A stretch of 48,067 nucleotides of DNA, from contig NZ_KQ948056.1 of assembly GCF_001513965.1 (NCBI RefSeq), positions 1 to 48,067 on the forward strand, in the 5' to 3' direction. The notes beneath the pieces were generated by a model, which saw nothing but the letters and a program-made list of their open reading frames with translations, did not search any database and was not told the origin of the DNA. The translations under genes were made by a program, and so were the position numbers. Shown here piece by piece: positions 32,861 through 41,005 of the stretch (positions are counted from its first letter, which is position 1; every line of letters starts with the position of its first letter). The stretch comes from Streptomyces cellostaticus. Lineage in GTDB: Bacteria; Actinomycetota; Actinomycetes; Streptomycetales; Streptomycetaceae.

Positions 32861-35800
32861 GTGAGCAAGTACGTGCGGCCGGCGGCCGAGGGCGCCGACC
32901 CCTTCGGCACCGCCCGTCTTCGCCGCGGGGTCCTCGACGCCTGGGCCACCAGCCCCGCCCGGTTCCGTGAGGACGCCAACGCCGAGGAGGACCTGGTCCT
33001 CGGCGGCTACCGGGACCGGCTCGTGGTGGAGCTGGCCCAGAACGCCGCCGACGCCGCCGCACGGGCGAAAGCACCGGGCAGGCTGCGTCTCACGCTCCGC
33101 GACGGTGTCCTGGTCGCCGCGAACACCGGCGCCCCCCTGGACGCGACCGGTGTCGAGTCGCTGTCCACCCTGCGTGCCTCGGCCAAGCGGGACGTCCAGG
33201 ACACCCACGGCGCCGTCGGCCGGTTCGGGGTCGGTTTCGCCGCCGTGATCGCCGTCACCGACGAGCCCGCGATCGTCGGGCGTCACGGCGGGGTCCGCTG
33301 GTCCCTGGCCGAGGCGCGCGAGCTGGCCGGCGACACGGCCCGGCACAGCCCCGGGCTCGGGGACGAGATCCGGCGCCGTGACGGGCATGTCCCCCTCCTC
33401 CGGCTCCCCTTCGCCGCCGAGGGCTCCGCACCGGAGCCGTACGACACCGCCGTCATCCTGCCGCTGCGCGACACCGCCGCCACCGACCTCGCCGAACGCC
33501 TCCTCAACGCCGTGGACGACGCCCTGCTCCTCGCCCTGCCGGGCCTGGAGGAGGTCGTCGTCGAGGTCGGCGACGCGGACCCCCGCACCCTGCGCCGCTA
33601 TACCGAGGGCGCCGTCACCGTCGTGGAGGACTCGCGGGACGGGCTCACCCGCTGGCGTACCGTCTCCGCGCACGGGCCGCTCACCCCGGACCTGCTCGCC
33701 GACCGCCCGGTCGAGGAGCGGCTGCGCCCGCACTGGTCGGTCACCTGGGCCGTACCGGCGGATGCCGAGGGGCGGCCCGTCCGGCCGCGCAGCGCGGCCG
33801 TCGTGCACGCGCCCACCCCCAGCGACGAGCCCCTCGGCGTTCCCGCCCTCCTCATCGCCTCCTTCCCGCTGGACACCACCCGCCGGCACGCGGCCCCCGG
33901 TCCGCTGACCGACTTCCTGGTGCAGCGGGCGGCGGACGCCTACGCCGGGCTGCTCGCCGAGTGGCGCCCGGTGAGCGACGGCGTCATCGACCTCGTACCG
34001 GGGCCGCTGGGCAAGGGCGAGCTGGACGGCCTGCTGCGGCAGGCCATCCTGGAGCGGCTGCCCCGTACCGCCTTCCTGCCCCCGGCCGTCGACGCCAAGG
34101 ACGATGACGAGCTTCCGGAGGCGCTGCGCCCGCGGGACGCGGAAGTGGTGGAAGGGGCAGGGGCGGACACCGTACGGGTTCTCGCCGAAGTGCTGCCGAC
34201 CCTCCTTCCCGCCGGGCTCGAACGGCGCGTCGAGCTGCGCACCCTCGGGGTCGCCCGGCTCCCGCTCGCCGACGCCATCGACCGGCTCGCCGGTCTGGAG
34301 AAGGACCCCGACTGGTGGTGGCGGCTCTACGACAGCCTCGCCGGGGTGGATCCGGACCGGCTGTCGGGATTGCCCGTGCCGCTCGCGGACGGCCGTACGA
34401 CCATCGGGCCGAGGCAGGTTCTCCTTCCCACCCCGGACGCCGCCCTCATCCACCCCGACGTGCTGGGCCGGCTCGGGCTCAAGGTCGCCCACGAGGACGC
34501 CACCCACCCGCTGCTGGAGAAGCTGGGCGCGCTGCCCGCGACCCCGCGCGCGGTGCTGACCACCCCGCAGGTACGGACCGCGGTGGCCGCGTCGCTGGAC
34601 GACGAGGGCGGCGCGCTGTGGGAGGAGGACGCGCCGGATGCGGAGGAGCTGGCCGACACCGTCCTCGCCCTGGTGCGCGACGCGGGTCTGGAGCCCGGTG
34701 ACGAGCCCTGGCTGGGCGCCCTCGCCCTGCCCGACGAGGACGGCGAACTCGCCCCGGCCGGCGAGCTGGTCTTTCCCGGCAGCGCCTTCGCCCGGGTGAT
34801 CCGTGCGGACGAACTGGCCGCCGTCGACGCCGAGCTGGCCGCGAAGTGGGGCGAACAGCCCCTCACCGCCTGTGGCGTCCTCGCGGACTTCGCGCTGGTC
34901 CGCGCCACGGACGTCGTCCTCGACCCGGACGAACTGGAGCCCAGGGAAGGCGACTTCGCCGAGCCGGACGACGCGGGCCTGCTGGACGCCGTGGACGTGT
35001 GGTGCGAGGACATCCTCGACCGCTACCCGGACAGCCCGGTGCCTCCGGTCGCCACCGAGATCGTCGCCGTACGCGACCTCGACCTGGTGGACGACGACCA
35101 CTGGCCCGAGGCCCTCGCCCTGATCGCCCGCCGGCCGCTGCGCGACGCCCTCACCCAGCCGGTGCGCATCCTGCTGCCCGACGGCACCCACGAGGTCGTA
35201 CGGCCGTACACGGCGTGGTGGCTGCGCGGCCACCCGGTCCTCGACGGGCGTCGGCCCGCCGGTCTGCTCGCGGCCGGCGGGGACCCGCTGTTGCACGGTC
35301 TGTACGACGAGGCCGACGCCACCGGTTTCGAGGACGAGCAGGTGCTGCGCGCCCTGGGGGTACGGACCTCCGTCGCCGCGCTGCTGGACGAGCCCGGCGG
35401 CGCCGCCGAACTGCTGGACCGCATCGCCGACCCCGAGCGGCCGGTCACCTCGGCCCAGCTGCACGGGCTGTACGGCGCGCTGGCCGAGCTGGACCCGGAG
35501 CAGGTGACCCTGCCGGAGGAGCTGCGGGCCGTGGTCGACGGGCGGGTGACGGTGGTGGACGCCGCCGATGCCGTGGTGGTCGACTCGCCTGATCTGCTGC
35601 CGTTCACCTCCGGGGTGCCGCTGCTGCCCGTCCGGCCGTCCCGGGCCGCCGAGCTGGCCGAGCTGTTCCAGGTGCGGCGGCTGAGCGAGTCCGTCACCGG
35701 CGAGGTGCACTCCGAGGGTGCCGAGCACGACGTACCGGAGTCGGTGCGGGTGCTGCTCGGTCCGCGCACCCCGGAGACCTACGTCGAGCACGAGGAACTG

Positions 35801-35989
35801 GTCGTGGACGGCGTGGAGATCGACTGGCGGCTCACCGACGACGGCGTTCTGCACGCGGCCACCCTGGAGGGTGTCGCCGCGGGCCTGGCCTGGGCGGCCG
35901 GCCAGTGGCCGCGCCGCTTCGAGGTGGCGGCCCTGCTGGAGGACTCGTCCCGGACGGAGGAACTGGCGCGGGACCGCTGGTTCGACTGA
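32861..35989 (+). CDS. Sacsin-like N-terminal GHKL ATPase, large protein
   Basis: 1042 aa. The start GTG at 32861 has GAGGAG nine bases ahead; another GTG is two codons earlier. Hsp90/sacsin-type ATP-binding motifs lie near the N-terminus: ELAQNAADAA (57-66), NTG (88-90), GRFGVGFAAV (120-129). The remaining about 850 residues have no recognised domain but are rich in acidic, Leu/Ala-rich segments and end WFD. Cytosolic. Such sacsin-like proteins are widespread in actinobacteria; a chaperone or nucleic-acid-associated role is only inferred. Confidence 0.88.
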   Translation: MSKYVRPAAEGADPFGTARLRRGVLDAWATSPARFREDANAEEDLVLGGYRDRLVVELAQNAADAAARAKAPGRLRLTLRDGVLVAANTGAPLDATGVESLSTLRASAKRDVQDTHGAVGRFGVGFAAVIAVTDEPAIVGRHGGVRWSLAEARELAGDTARHSPGLGDEIRRRDGHVPLLRLPFAAEGSAPEPYDTAVILPLRDTAATDLAERLLNAVDDALLLALPGLEEVVVEVGDADPRTLRRYTEGAVTVVEDSRDGLTRWRTVSAHGPLTPDLLADRPVEERLRPHWSVTWAVPADAEGRPVRPRSAAVVHAPTPSDEPLGVPALLIASFPLDTTRRHAAPGPLTDFLVQRAADAYAGLLAEWRPVSDGVIDLVPGPLGKGELDGLLRQAILERLPRTAFLPPAVDAKDDDELPEALRPRDAEVVEGAGADTVRVLAEVLPTLLPAGLERRVELRTLGVARLPLADAIDRLAGLEKDPDWWWRLYDSLAGVDPDRLSGLPVPLADGRTTIGPRQVLLPTPDAALIHPDVLGRLGLKVAHEDATHPLLEKLGALPATPRAVLTTPQVRTAVAASLDDEGGALWEEDAPDAEELADTVLALVRDAGLEPGDEPWLGALALPDEDGELAPAGELVFPGSAFARVIRADELAAVDAELAAKWGEQPLTACGVLADFALVRATDVVLDPDELEPREGDFAEPDDAGLLDAVDVWCEDILDRYPDSPVPPVATEIVAVRDLDLVDDDHWPEALALIARRPLRDALTQPVRILLPDGTHEVVRPYTAWWLRGHPVLDGRRPAGLLAAGGDPLLHGLYDEADATGFEDEQVLRALGVRTSVAALLDEPGGAAELLDRIADPERPVTSAQLHGLYGALAELDPEQVTLPEELRAVVDGRVTVVDAADAVVVDSPDLLPFTSGVPLLPVRPSRAAELAELFQVRRLSESVTGEVHSEGAEHDVPESVRVLLGPRTPETYVEHEELVVDGVEIDWRLTDDGVLHAATLEGVAAGLAWAAGQWPRRFEVAALLEDSSRTEELARDRWFD

Positions 35990-36033
35990 TCCGCTGGTCT
36001 GCCGGCGAGTCACGCACGAAATCTTCAAATCTT

Positions 36034-36066
36034 GTACAACCATTCCCGCGCGTCGCGGATCTGATC
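36034..36066 (+). promoter_or_regulatory. Shared ECF-like promoter motif, copy 1
   Basis: GTACAACC, 15 bp, GGATCTGATC. The same spacing and boxes occur before the downstream paralogue (37215-37247), so this is likely the sigma-factor site of both. Confidence 0.6.
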
Positions 36067-36168
36067 ATGCGAGCCAGCAGGCTCCCAAGATCACGTGGAC
36101 TCGGCGGCGATGACGCACCCCCACGGTGCGGCCGCCGCCGGGCCCACACTCTCCATACAGGGGAACGC

Positions 36169-37056
36169 ATGCGCATTCGTGCCACCGTGGCCGCCGTCTC
36201 CGGCGCCCTGGCCCTCTCCGCCTTCGTCGTGCCGGCCGCGCAGGCCGCCGACGGGGGTTCGTCGTACCGTGCGGACGTCGCGAAGGTTCTCTCGTCGCAC
36301 GCCGCGTCCGGCAAGACCGCGTTCAGCGCCGCCTCCGACCCGATCGGGGACCTGGACGTCTCCTTCTCCGACTTCAAGATCACCAAGGCGGTCAAGGTCG
36401 GCACGACCGCCCACGTCTCCACCTCGGTCACCTACACGCTGACCCACGGCGCCGACGTCGACATCACGTCCGACGACTTCGCCACCGGCCCCCTGGTCTA
36501 CCGCGGCTCCTCCACCGCGCCGGACAACGTGCTGGGCGGCAACCTGCCCGCGACCTGCACCGCGACCTCGGCGACCACCGCCACCTGCAAGGGCCTGATC
36601 GACGTCTACCCGTCGGGCACGGACAGCTCGGAGCTGAAGAACTCCCAGGCCGGCACCTGGCACGGTGCCGCGCTCGCCCTGGACTTCAAGATCGAGAAGA
36701 GCTCCGTCCAGTTCGACCTCGGCACCACCCTGGTCCAGCGCAACTCCACGCTCACGGTCAACGCCGCGCCCGAGCCGGTCAGGAAGGGCAAGACCCTCAC
36801 GGTCACGGGCAAGCTGGCCCGTGCCAACTGGGAGACCCACAAGTACGCGGGCTACACCGGCCAGCCGGTGCAGCTCCAGTTCCGCAAGAAGGGCTCCAGC
36901 ACCTACACCACGCTGAAGACCGTCAAGTCGGACTCCACGGGCAACCTGAAGACGACGACCACCGCGACGGCCGACGGCTACTACCGCTTCTCCTTCGCGG
37001 GCACCTCGACCACCCCGGCGGTCAACGCCACGGGTGACTTCGTCGACGTGCAGTGA
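36169..37056 (+). CDS. Secreted protein, paralogue A
   Basis: 295 aa. Sec signal MRIRATVAAVSGALALSAFV with AQAAD cleavage. An N-terminal Ig-like half (KVGTTAHVSTSVTYTLTHGA, one Cys pair near ATCTATSATTATCKG) is followed by a second beta-sandwich (EPVRKGKTLTVTGKLARANW, YAGYTGQPVQLQFRKKG, YYRFSFAGTSTTPAVNATGD). No sortase signal. Exported beta-domain protein of unknown function. The next gene is a clear paralogue; the 3' end carries 15-bp repeats. Confidence 0.88.
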   Translation: MRIRATVAAVSGALALSAFVVPAAQAADGGSSYRADVAKVLSSHAASGKTAFSAASDPIGDLDVSFSDFKITKAVKVGTTAHVSTSVTYTLTHGADVDITSDDFATGPLVYRGSSTAPDNVLGGNLPATCTATSATTATCKGLIDVYPSGTDSSELKNSQAGTWHGAALALDFKIEKSSVQFDLGTTLVQRNSTLTVNAAPEPVRKGKTLTVTGKLARANWETHKYAGYTGQPVQLQFRKKGSSTYTTLKTVKSDSTGNLKTTTTATADGYYRFSFAGTSTTPAVNATGDFVDVQ

Positions 37057-37107
37057 GTCGACGTGCGGTAAGTCGACGTGCGGCAAGCAGTGAGCAGTAA
37101 GCAGTAA
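37042..37107 (+). repeat. 15-bp and 7-bp tandem repeats at the gene end
   Basis: GTCGACGTGCAGTGA (contains the stop) is followed by two copies of GTCGACGTGCGGTAA type (37057, 37072), then GCAGTGA, GCAGTAA, GCAGTAA (37087-37107). Replication slippage from the coding end is likely. Confidence 0.8.
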
Positions 37108-37148
37108 CGTTCCGGCCCCGGAAGCATCCAGCCTCCGGGGCCGGAACG
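37108..37148 (+). terminator. Strong hairpin terminator after paralogue A
   Basis: CGTTCCGGCCCCGGA and its complement make a perfect 15-bp stem with an 11-nt loop. Confidence 0.85.
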
Positions 37149-37214
37149 CTCCCTCTCACTTGTGTCATGCGCTGGCAATGCACGGCAAAAATCTGGCCGA
37201 GAACCGCCCTTGCC

Positions 37215-37247
37215 GTACAACCCGCCACCCCCCTCGCGGATCTGATC
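37215..37247 (+). promoter_or_regulatory. Shared ECF-like promoter motif, copy 2
   Basis: GTACAACC, 15 bp, GGATCTGATC, identical spacing to copy 1; the 9 bp before the -10-like box (TCGC) are also shared. Confidence 0.6.
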
Positions 37248-37297
37248 GCGTGAGTCAACCGACTCCACCGTCACTTCTCCCTCCAGGGGAAACGCAC

Positions 37298-38080
37298 ATG
37301 CGCATACGTGCCACCGTGGCCGCCGTCTCCGGCGCCCTGGCCCTGTCCGCCTTCGCCGTCCCGGCCGCGCACGCCGCCCCGACGACGCTCGACGTCACCT
37401 TCTCCAACATGAAGGTCAACAGCGGCAAGGCCATCACGATCGGCGCCACCTCCACGGTGAAGGTCCAGGCGACCTACACCCTGACGCACCCCACCACCGT
37501 CTCCGTCGCCGACGTCGACAGCGGCCCGCTGATCTACCGCGGCACCGACCCGAAGGCCGCCGACTCCGAGGTCATCAGCGACGCGCCGGGTGCCTGCACC
37601 ACGGTCAGCTCCACCACCCTGAACTGCTCCGCCACGATCACCATCCCCGCGAACGAGCTGTACAACTCGGACGCCGGCACGTGGAAGACGGGCGGCGTCG
37701 CCGTCGACAACAAGACCGGCGCCCAGAAGTGGCAGGGCGACCTGGGCACCATCCCGGTCCGCCGCGCCGCCAAGCTCACCGCCGACGCCACCCCCGAGCC
37801 GGTCAGGAAGGGCGCGACCCTCACCGTCACCGGCAAGCTGACCCGGGCCAACTGGGAGGCGGGCACCTACGCCGGCTTCGGCGGCCAGTCGGTGAAGCTC
37901 CAGTACCGCAAGGCGGGCACCACCACCTACACCACCGTCAAGACCATCACGTCGTCCTCCACGGGCGCCCTGAAGACTACGGTCACGGCCTCCGCGGACG
38001 GCTACTACCGCTACAGCTTCGCGGGCACGTCGACGACGTCGGCGGTCAGCGCCACGGGCGACTACGTCGACGTGCAGTAA
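37298..38080 (+). CDS. Secreted protein, paralogue B
   Basis: 260 aa. Signal MRIRATVAAVSGALALSAFA-VPAAHA is nearly identical to paralogue A, as is the C-terminal domain (EPVRKGATLTVTGKLTRANW ... YYRYSFAGTSTTSAVSATGD). The N-terminal part is shorter by about 30 residues and has one Cys pair (GACTTVSSTTLNCSA). The start is ATG; its own copy of the promoter motif is upstream. The two genes are a recent tandem duplication. Function unknown. Confidence 0.88.
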   Translation: MRIRATVAAVSGALALSAFAVPAAHAAPTTLDVTFSNMKVNSGKAITIGATSTVKVQATYTLTHPTTVSVADVDSGPLIYRGTDPKAADSEVISDAPGACTTVSSTTLNCSATITIPANELYNSDAGTWKTGGVAVDNKTGAQKWQGDLGTIPVRRAAKLTADATPEPVRKGATLTVTGKLTRANWEAGTYAGFGGQSVKLQYRKAGTTTYTTVKTITSSSTGALKTTVTASADGYYRYSFAGTSTTSAVSATGDYVDVQ

Positions 38081-38083
38081 CCC

Positions 38084-40480
38084 TCACACCGGGAACCGGC
38101 GGTCGACCCACTTCCACAGCACCTCCAGGGCGGCCGCCGCCACCACCGCGATCCCGACCGCCGTCCACGGCATCGCCACGCCCACCAGTTTCAGCGCGAA
38201 GAAGCTCTGCAGGGCCGGTACGGCGAGGACGAACACGAACGCCACGCCCATCGATGCCACCAGCGTGACGCGCCACCAGGTGTAGGGGCGGGCGATGATC
38301 GCCAGGACCCACATGGAGATCAGGAACAGGGTCAGGGTCGCCGCGCTGGTCTCCGCGTCCAGGGAGCCCGGCCCGGTGTAGTAGTGCCGGGCGACCAGGT
38401 ACGTCACGAAGGTCGCCACCCCGGCCACCACCCCGCCCGGGATCGAGTAGCGCATGACCGTGCGTACGAAGTGGGGCCGGGCCCGTTCCTTGTTGGGTGC
38501 GAGGGCGAGGAAGAAGGCCGGGACACCGATGGTGAGGGTGGAGAGCAGGGTCAGGTGGCGTGGCAGGAAGGGGTACTCGACCTGCCAGCACACCACCAGG
38601 ACCGCCAGCAGCACCGAGTAGACCGTCTTGACCAGGAACAGCGTGGCCACCCGCGTGATGTTGCCGATGACCCGGCGCCCCTCGGCGACCACCGAGGGCA
38701 GCGTGGCGAAGCTGTTGTTCAGCAGGACGATCTGCGCGACCGCACGGGTCGCCTCCGAGCCCGAGCCCATCGACACGCCGATGTCGGCGTCCTTGAGGGC
38801 GAGGACGTCGTTCACGCCGTCGCCGGTCATCGCGACCGTGTGCCCGTCCGACTGCAACGCGCCGACCATGTCCCGCTTCTGCTGCGGGGTGACCCGACCG
38901 AAGACGGTCCCCTCGTCCAGCGCGCCTGCCATGGCCCGCCGGTCGGCGGGCAGCCGGCGCGCGTCCACCGCCGTACCGGACAGGCCCAGCTTGCCGGCGA
39001 CCGCACCGACGGACACCGCGTTGTCGCCGGAGATGACCTTGGCGCGCACCTTCTGCTCGGCGAAGTAGCGCAGGGTGTCGGCGGCGTCGGGCCGCAGGCG
39101 CTGTTCGAGGACCACGAGGGCGGTGGGGCGGGCACCCCGGGCCGGTTCGGTGTCGTCCAGGTCGCGGGTGGCGCGGGCGAGCAGGAGGACCCGTAGCCCC
39201 TGTTCGTTGAGGCGCTCGGTTTCGGCCAGGGCCGGGTCGTCGGCGCCGAGCAGCACGTCGGGGGCGCCGAGCAGCCAGGTGCTGGCCTCGCCGTCGCCCT
39301 CGCTGAATGCGGCGCCGCTGTACTTGCGGGCGGAGGAGAACGGCAGCGACTCGATGCAGCGCCACTCCTCGCTGTCCGGGTAGGCGTCGATGATCGCCTG
39401 GAGGGAGGCGTTGGGGCGCGGGTCGGACTCGCCGAGGGCACCGAGCACCTTGCGTACGTACGTCTCGTCGGCCCCGTCCAGCGTCCTGAGACCGGTGACG
39501 TCCATGCCGCCCTCGGTGAGCGTGCCGGTCTTGTCCAGGCAGACGGTGTCGACGCGGGCGAGCCCCTCGATGGCCGGCAGCTCCTGCACCAGGCACTGCT
39601 GGCGGCCCAGCCGGATGACCCCGATGGCGAAGGCGACGGAGGTGAGGAGCACCAGCCCCTCCGGGACCATCGGGACGATGCCGCCGACCGTGCGGGCGAC
39701 CGCGTCCTTCAGGTCGTTGTTCTTGACGACGAGCTGGGTGACGACCAGGCCGATCGCGGCCGGGACCATCATCCACGTCACGTACTTGAGGATCGTGGAG
39801 ATGCCGGTGCGCAGTTCGGAGTGGACGAGGGTGAAGCGGGAGGCCTCCTCGGCGAGCTGGGCGGCGTACGCCTCGCGGCCCACCTTGGTCGCCTTGAACG
39901 CGCCGCTGCCCGCGACCACGAAGCTGCCGGACATCACCTGGTCGCCGGGGTGTTTGACGACGGGGTCGGCCTCACCGGTGAGCAGCGACTCGTCGATCTC
40001 CAGCCCGTCGGCCTCCGCGCACACGCCATCGACAACGATCTTGTCGCCGGGGCCTGTCTCTATGAGGTCGTCCAGGACGATCTCGTTCGTGGCCACCTCG
40101 GTGGCGGTGCCGTCGCGGCGGACGGTCGGCCGGGACTCGCCGATCACGGCGAGCGAGTCCAGGGTCTGCTTGGCGCGCCACTCCTGCACGATGCCGATGC
40201 CGGTGTTGGCGAGGATCACGAAGCCGAAGAGGCTGTCCTGGATCGGCGCGACGAAGAGCATGATCAGCCACAGGACGCCGATGATCGCGTTGAACCGGGT
40301 GAAGACGTTCGCGCGGACGATCTCGCCCAGGGAGCGGCTGCTGCGCACCGGCACGTCGTTGACCTGCCCGCGCGCGATGCGTTCCGCTACTTCGGCGCCG
40401 GTCAGCCCTGCCGGCGAGGCCACCGGTAGGGCCACCGGATGCACGGGGTCGAGTTCCGCTCCGGCGTCTATGTGGGTCAT
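38084..40480 (-). CDS. Cation-transporting P-type ATPase (CtpE-like)
   Basis: 798 aa, full P2/P3-like architecture: actuator LTGE (168-170), M4 PEGL near 273-276, phosphorylation DKTGTLT at Asp316, nucleotide domain KYSGAAF, and hinge TGDGVNDVLALK. Membrane helices cluster around 65-100, 235-290 and the last 200 residues. The closest match by memory is mycobacterial CtpE, a calcium exporter or importer, so Ca2+ is likely. Three bases separate its stop from the convergent secreted protein. Confidence 0.9.
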   Translation of the reverse strand: MTHIDAGAELDPVHPVALPVASPAGLTGAEVAERIARGQVNDVPVRSSRSLGEIVRANVFTRFNAIIGVLWLIMLFVAPIQDSLFGFVILANTGIGIVQEWRAKQTLDSLAVIGESRPTVRRDGTATEVATNEIVLDDLIETGPGDKIVVDGVCAEADGLEIDESLLTGEADPVVKHPGDQVMSGSFVVAGSGAFKATKVGREAYAAQLAEEASRFTLVHSELRTGISTILKYVTWMMVPAAIGLVVTQLVVKNNDLKDAVARTVGGIVPMVPEGLVLLTSVAFAIGVIRLGRQQCLVQELPAIEGLARVDTVCLDKTGTLTEGGMDVTGLRTLDGADETYVRKVLGALGESDPRPNASLQAIIDAYPDSEEWRCIESLPFSSARKYSGAAFSEGDGEASTWLLGAPDVLLGADDPALAETERLNEQGLRVLLLARATRDLDDTEPARGARPTALVVLEQRLRPDAADTLRYFAEQKVRAKVISGDNAVSVGAVAGKLGLSGTAVDARRLPADRRAMAGALDEGTVFGRVTPQQKRDMVGALQSDGHTVAMTGDGVNDVLALKDADIGVSMGSGSEATRAVAQIVLLNNSFATLPSVVAEGRRVIGNITRVATLFLVKTVYSVLLAVLVVCWQVEYPFLPRHLTLLSTLTIGVPAFFLALAPNKERARPHFVRTVMRYSIPGGVVAGVATFVTYLVARHYYTGPGSLDAETSAATLTLFLISMWVLAIIARPYTWWRVTLVASMGVAFVFVLAVPALQSFFALKLVGVAMPWTAVGIAVVAAAALEVLWKWVDRRFPV

Positions 40481-40574
40481 GCATTCGACGGTACGTGCGG
40501 TTTTGCGCCTTCACCTGCCGAGGGCGGGCAAGTTCCGACCTGGGGAGGATCCGAGTCGTGCGCTGGTTGTACGG

Positions 40575-40841
40575 CTACGGCGCCGACGTCGGCTTCGGCG
40601 AAGCGGCCCGCTTGATCGCCGCGTCGCGCCCGCGGACGTACCAGATGCCGATCAGGCCCAGTCCGCCTCCGGCCAGGCAGGTCCACAGCCACCAGGTGTG
40701 GCCGTGGTCGTCGAACCAGCCGTAGAAGGGGAGCTGGACCAGGAAGAGGACGAACCACACGATCGTGCCGCCGGTGATGGTGGCGACCACGGGGCCCTCC
40801 AGGGGCTCCGGCGCCTCGTGCTTGGGGGTCCACTTAGCCAT
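40575..40841 (-). CDS. DUF2530 membrane protein
   Basis: 88 aa. MAKWTPKHEAPEPLEGP leader, two TM helices (TIVWFVLFLVQLPFYG and WLWTCLAGGGLGLIGIWYV), then a basic tail, as in DUF2530. Role unknown. It shares the strand with and lies 94 bp upstream of the P-type ATPase gene. Confidence 0.88.
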   Translation of the reverse strand: MAKWTPKHEAPEPLEGPVVATITGGTIVWFVLFLVQLPFYGWFDDHGHTWWLWTCLAGGGLGLIGIWYVRGRDAAIKRAASPKPTSAP

Positions 40842-40913
40842 GGGGCACAGCTTACGAGGCTGCTCCGGAGATGAACTGTCTACGCGCGGAGATAGCGATC
40901 CAGCACTCATACG

Positions 40914-40958
40914 TTCATACTGAAACCGTTTGCCTTTGTCCACTTCTGCTCGTATGAA
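40914..40958 (+). promoter_or_regulatory. TTCATAC/GTATGAA inverted repeat before the permease
   Basis: TTCATAC (40914-40920) and GTATGAA (40952-40958) are perfect 7-bp arms separated by 31 bp, 48 bp before the NCS2 start. Candidate operator or mRNA leader stem. Confidence 0.45.
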
Positions 40959-41005
40959 ACTCCAACGGGGCTCGGGGGAACCCTGTAGGTGATGAGGTCC
41001 CGTAC

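Noticed and set aside
32687..36043. 1118-residue minus-strand open frame opposite the sacsin-like gene
   Set aside because: Antisense artefact of G/C third-position bias; its translation is low complexity while the plus strand carries ATPase motifs.
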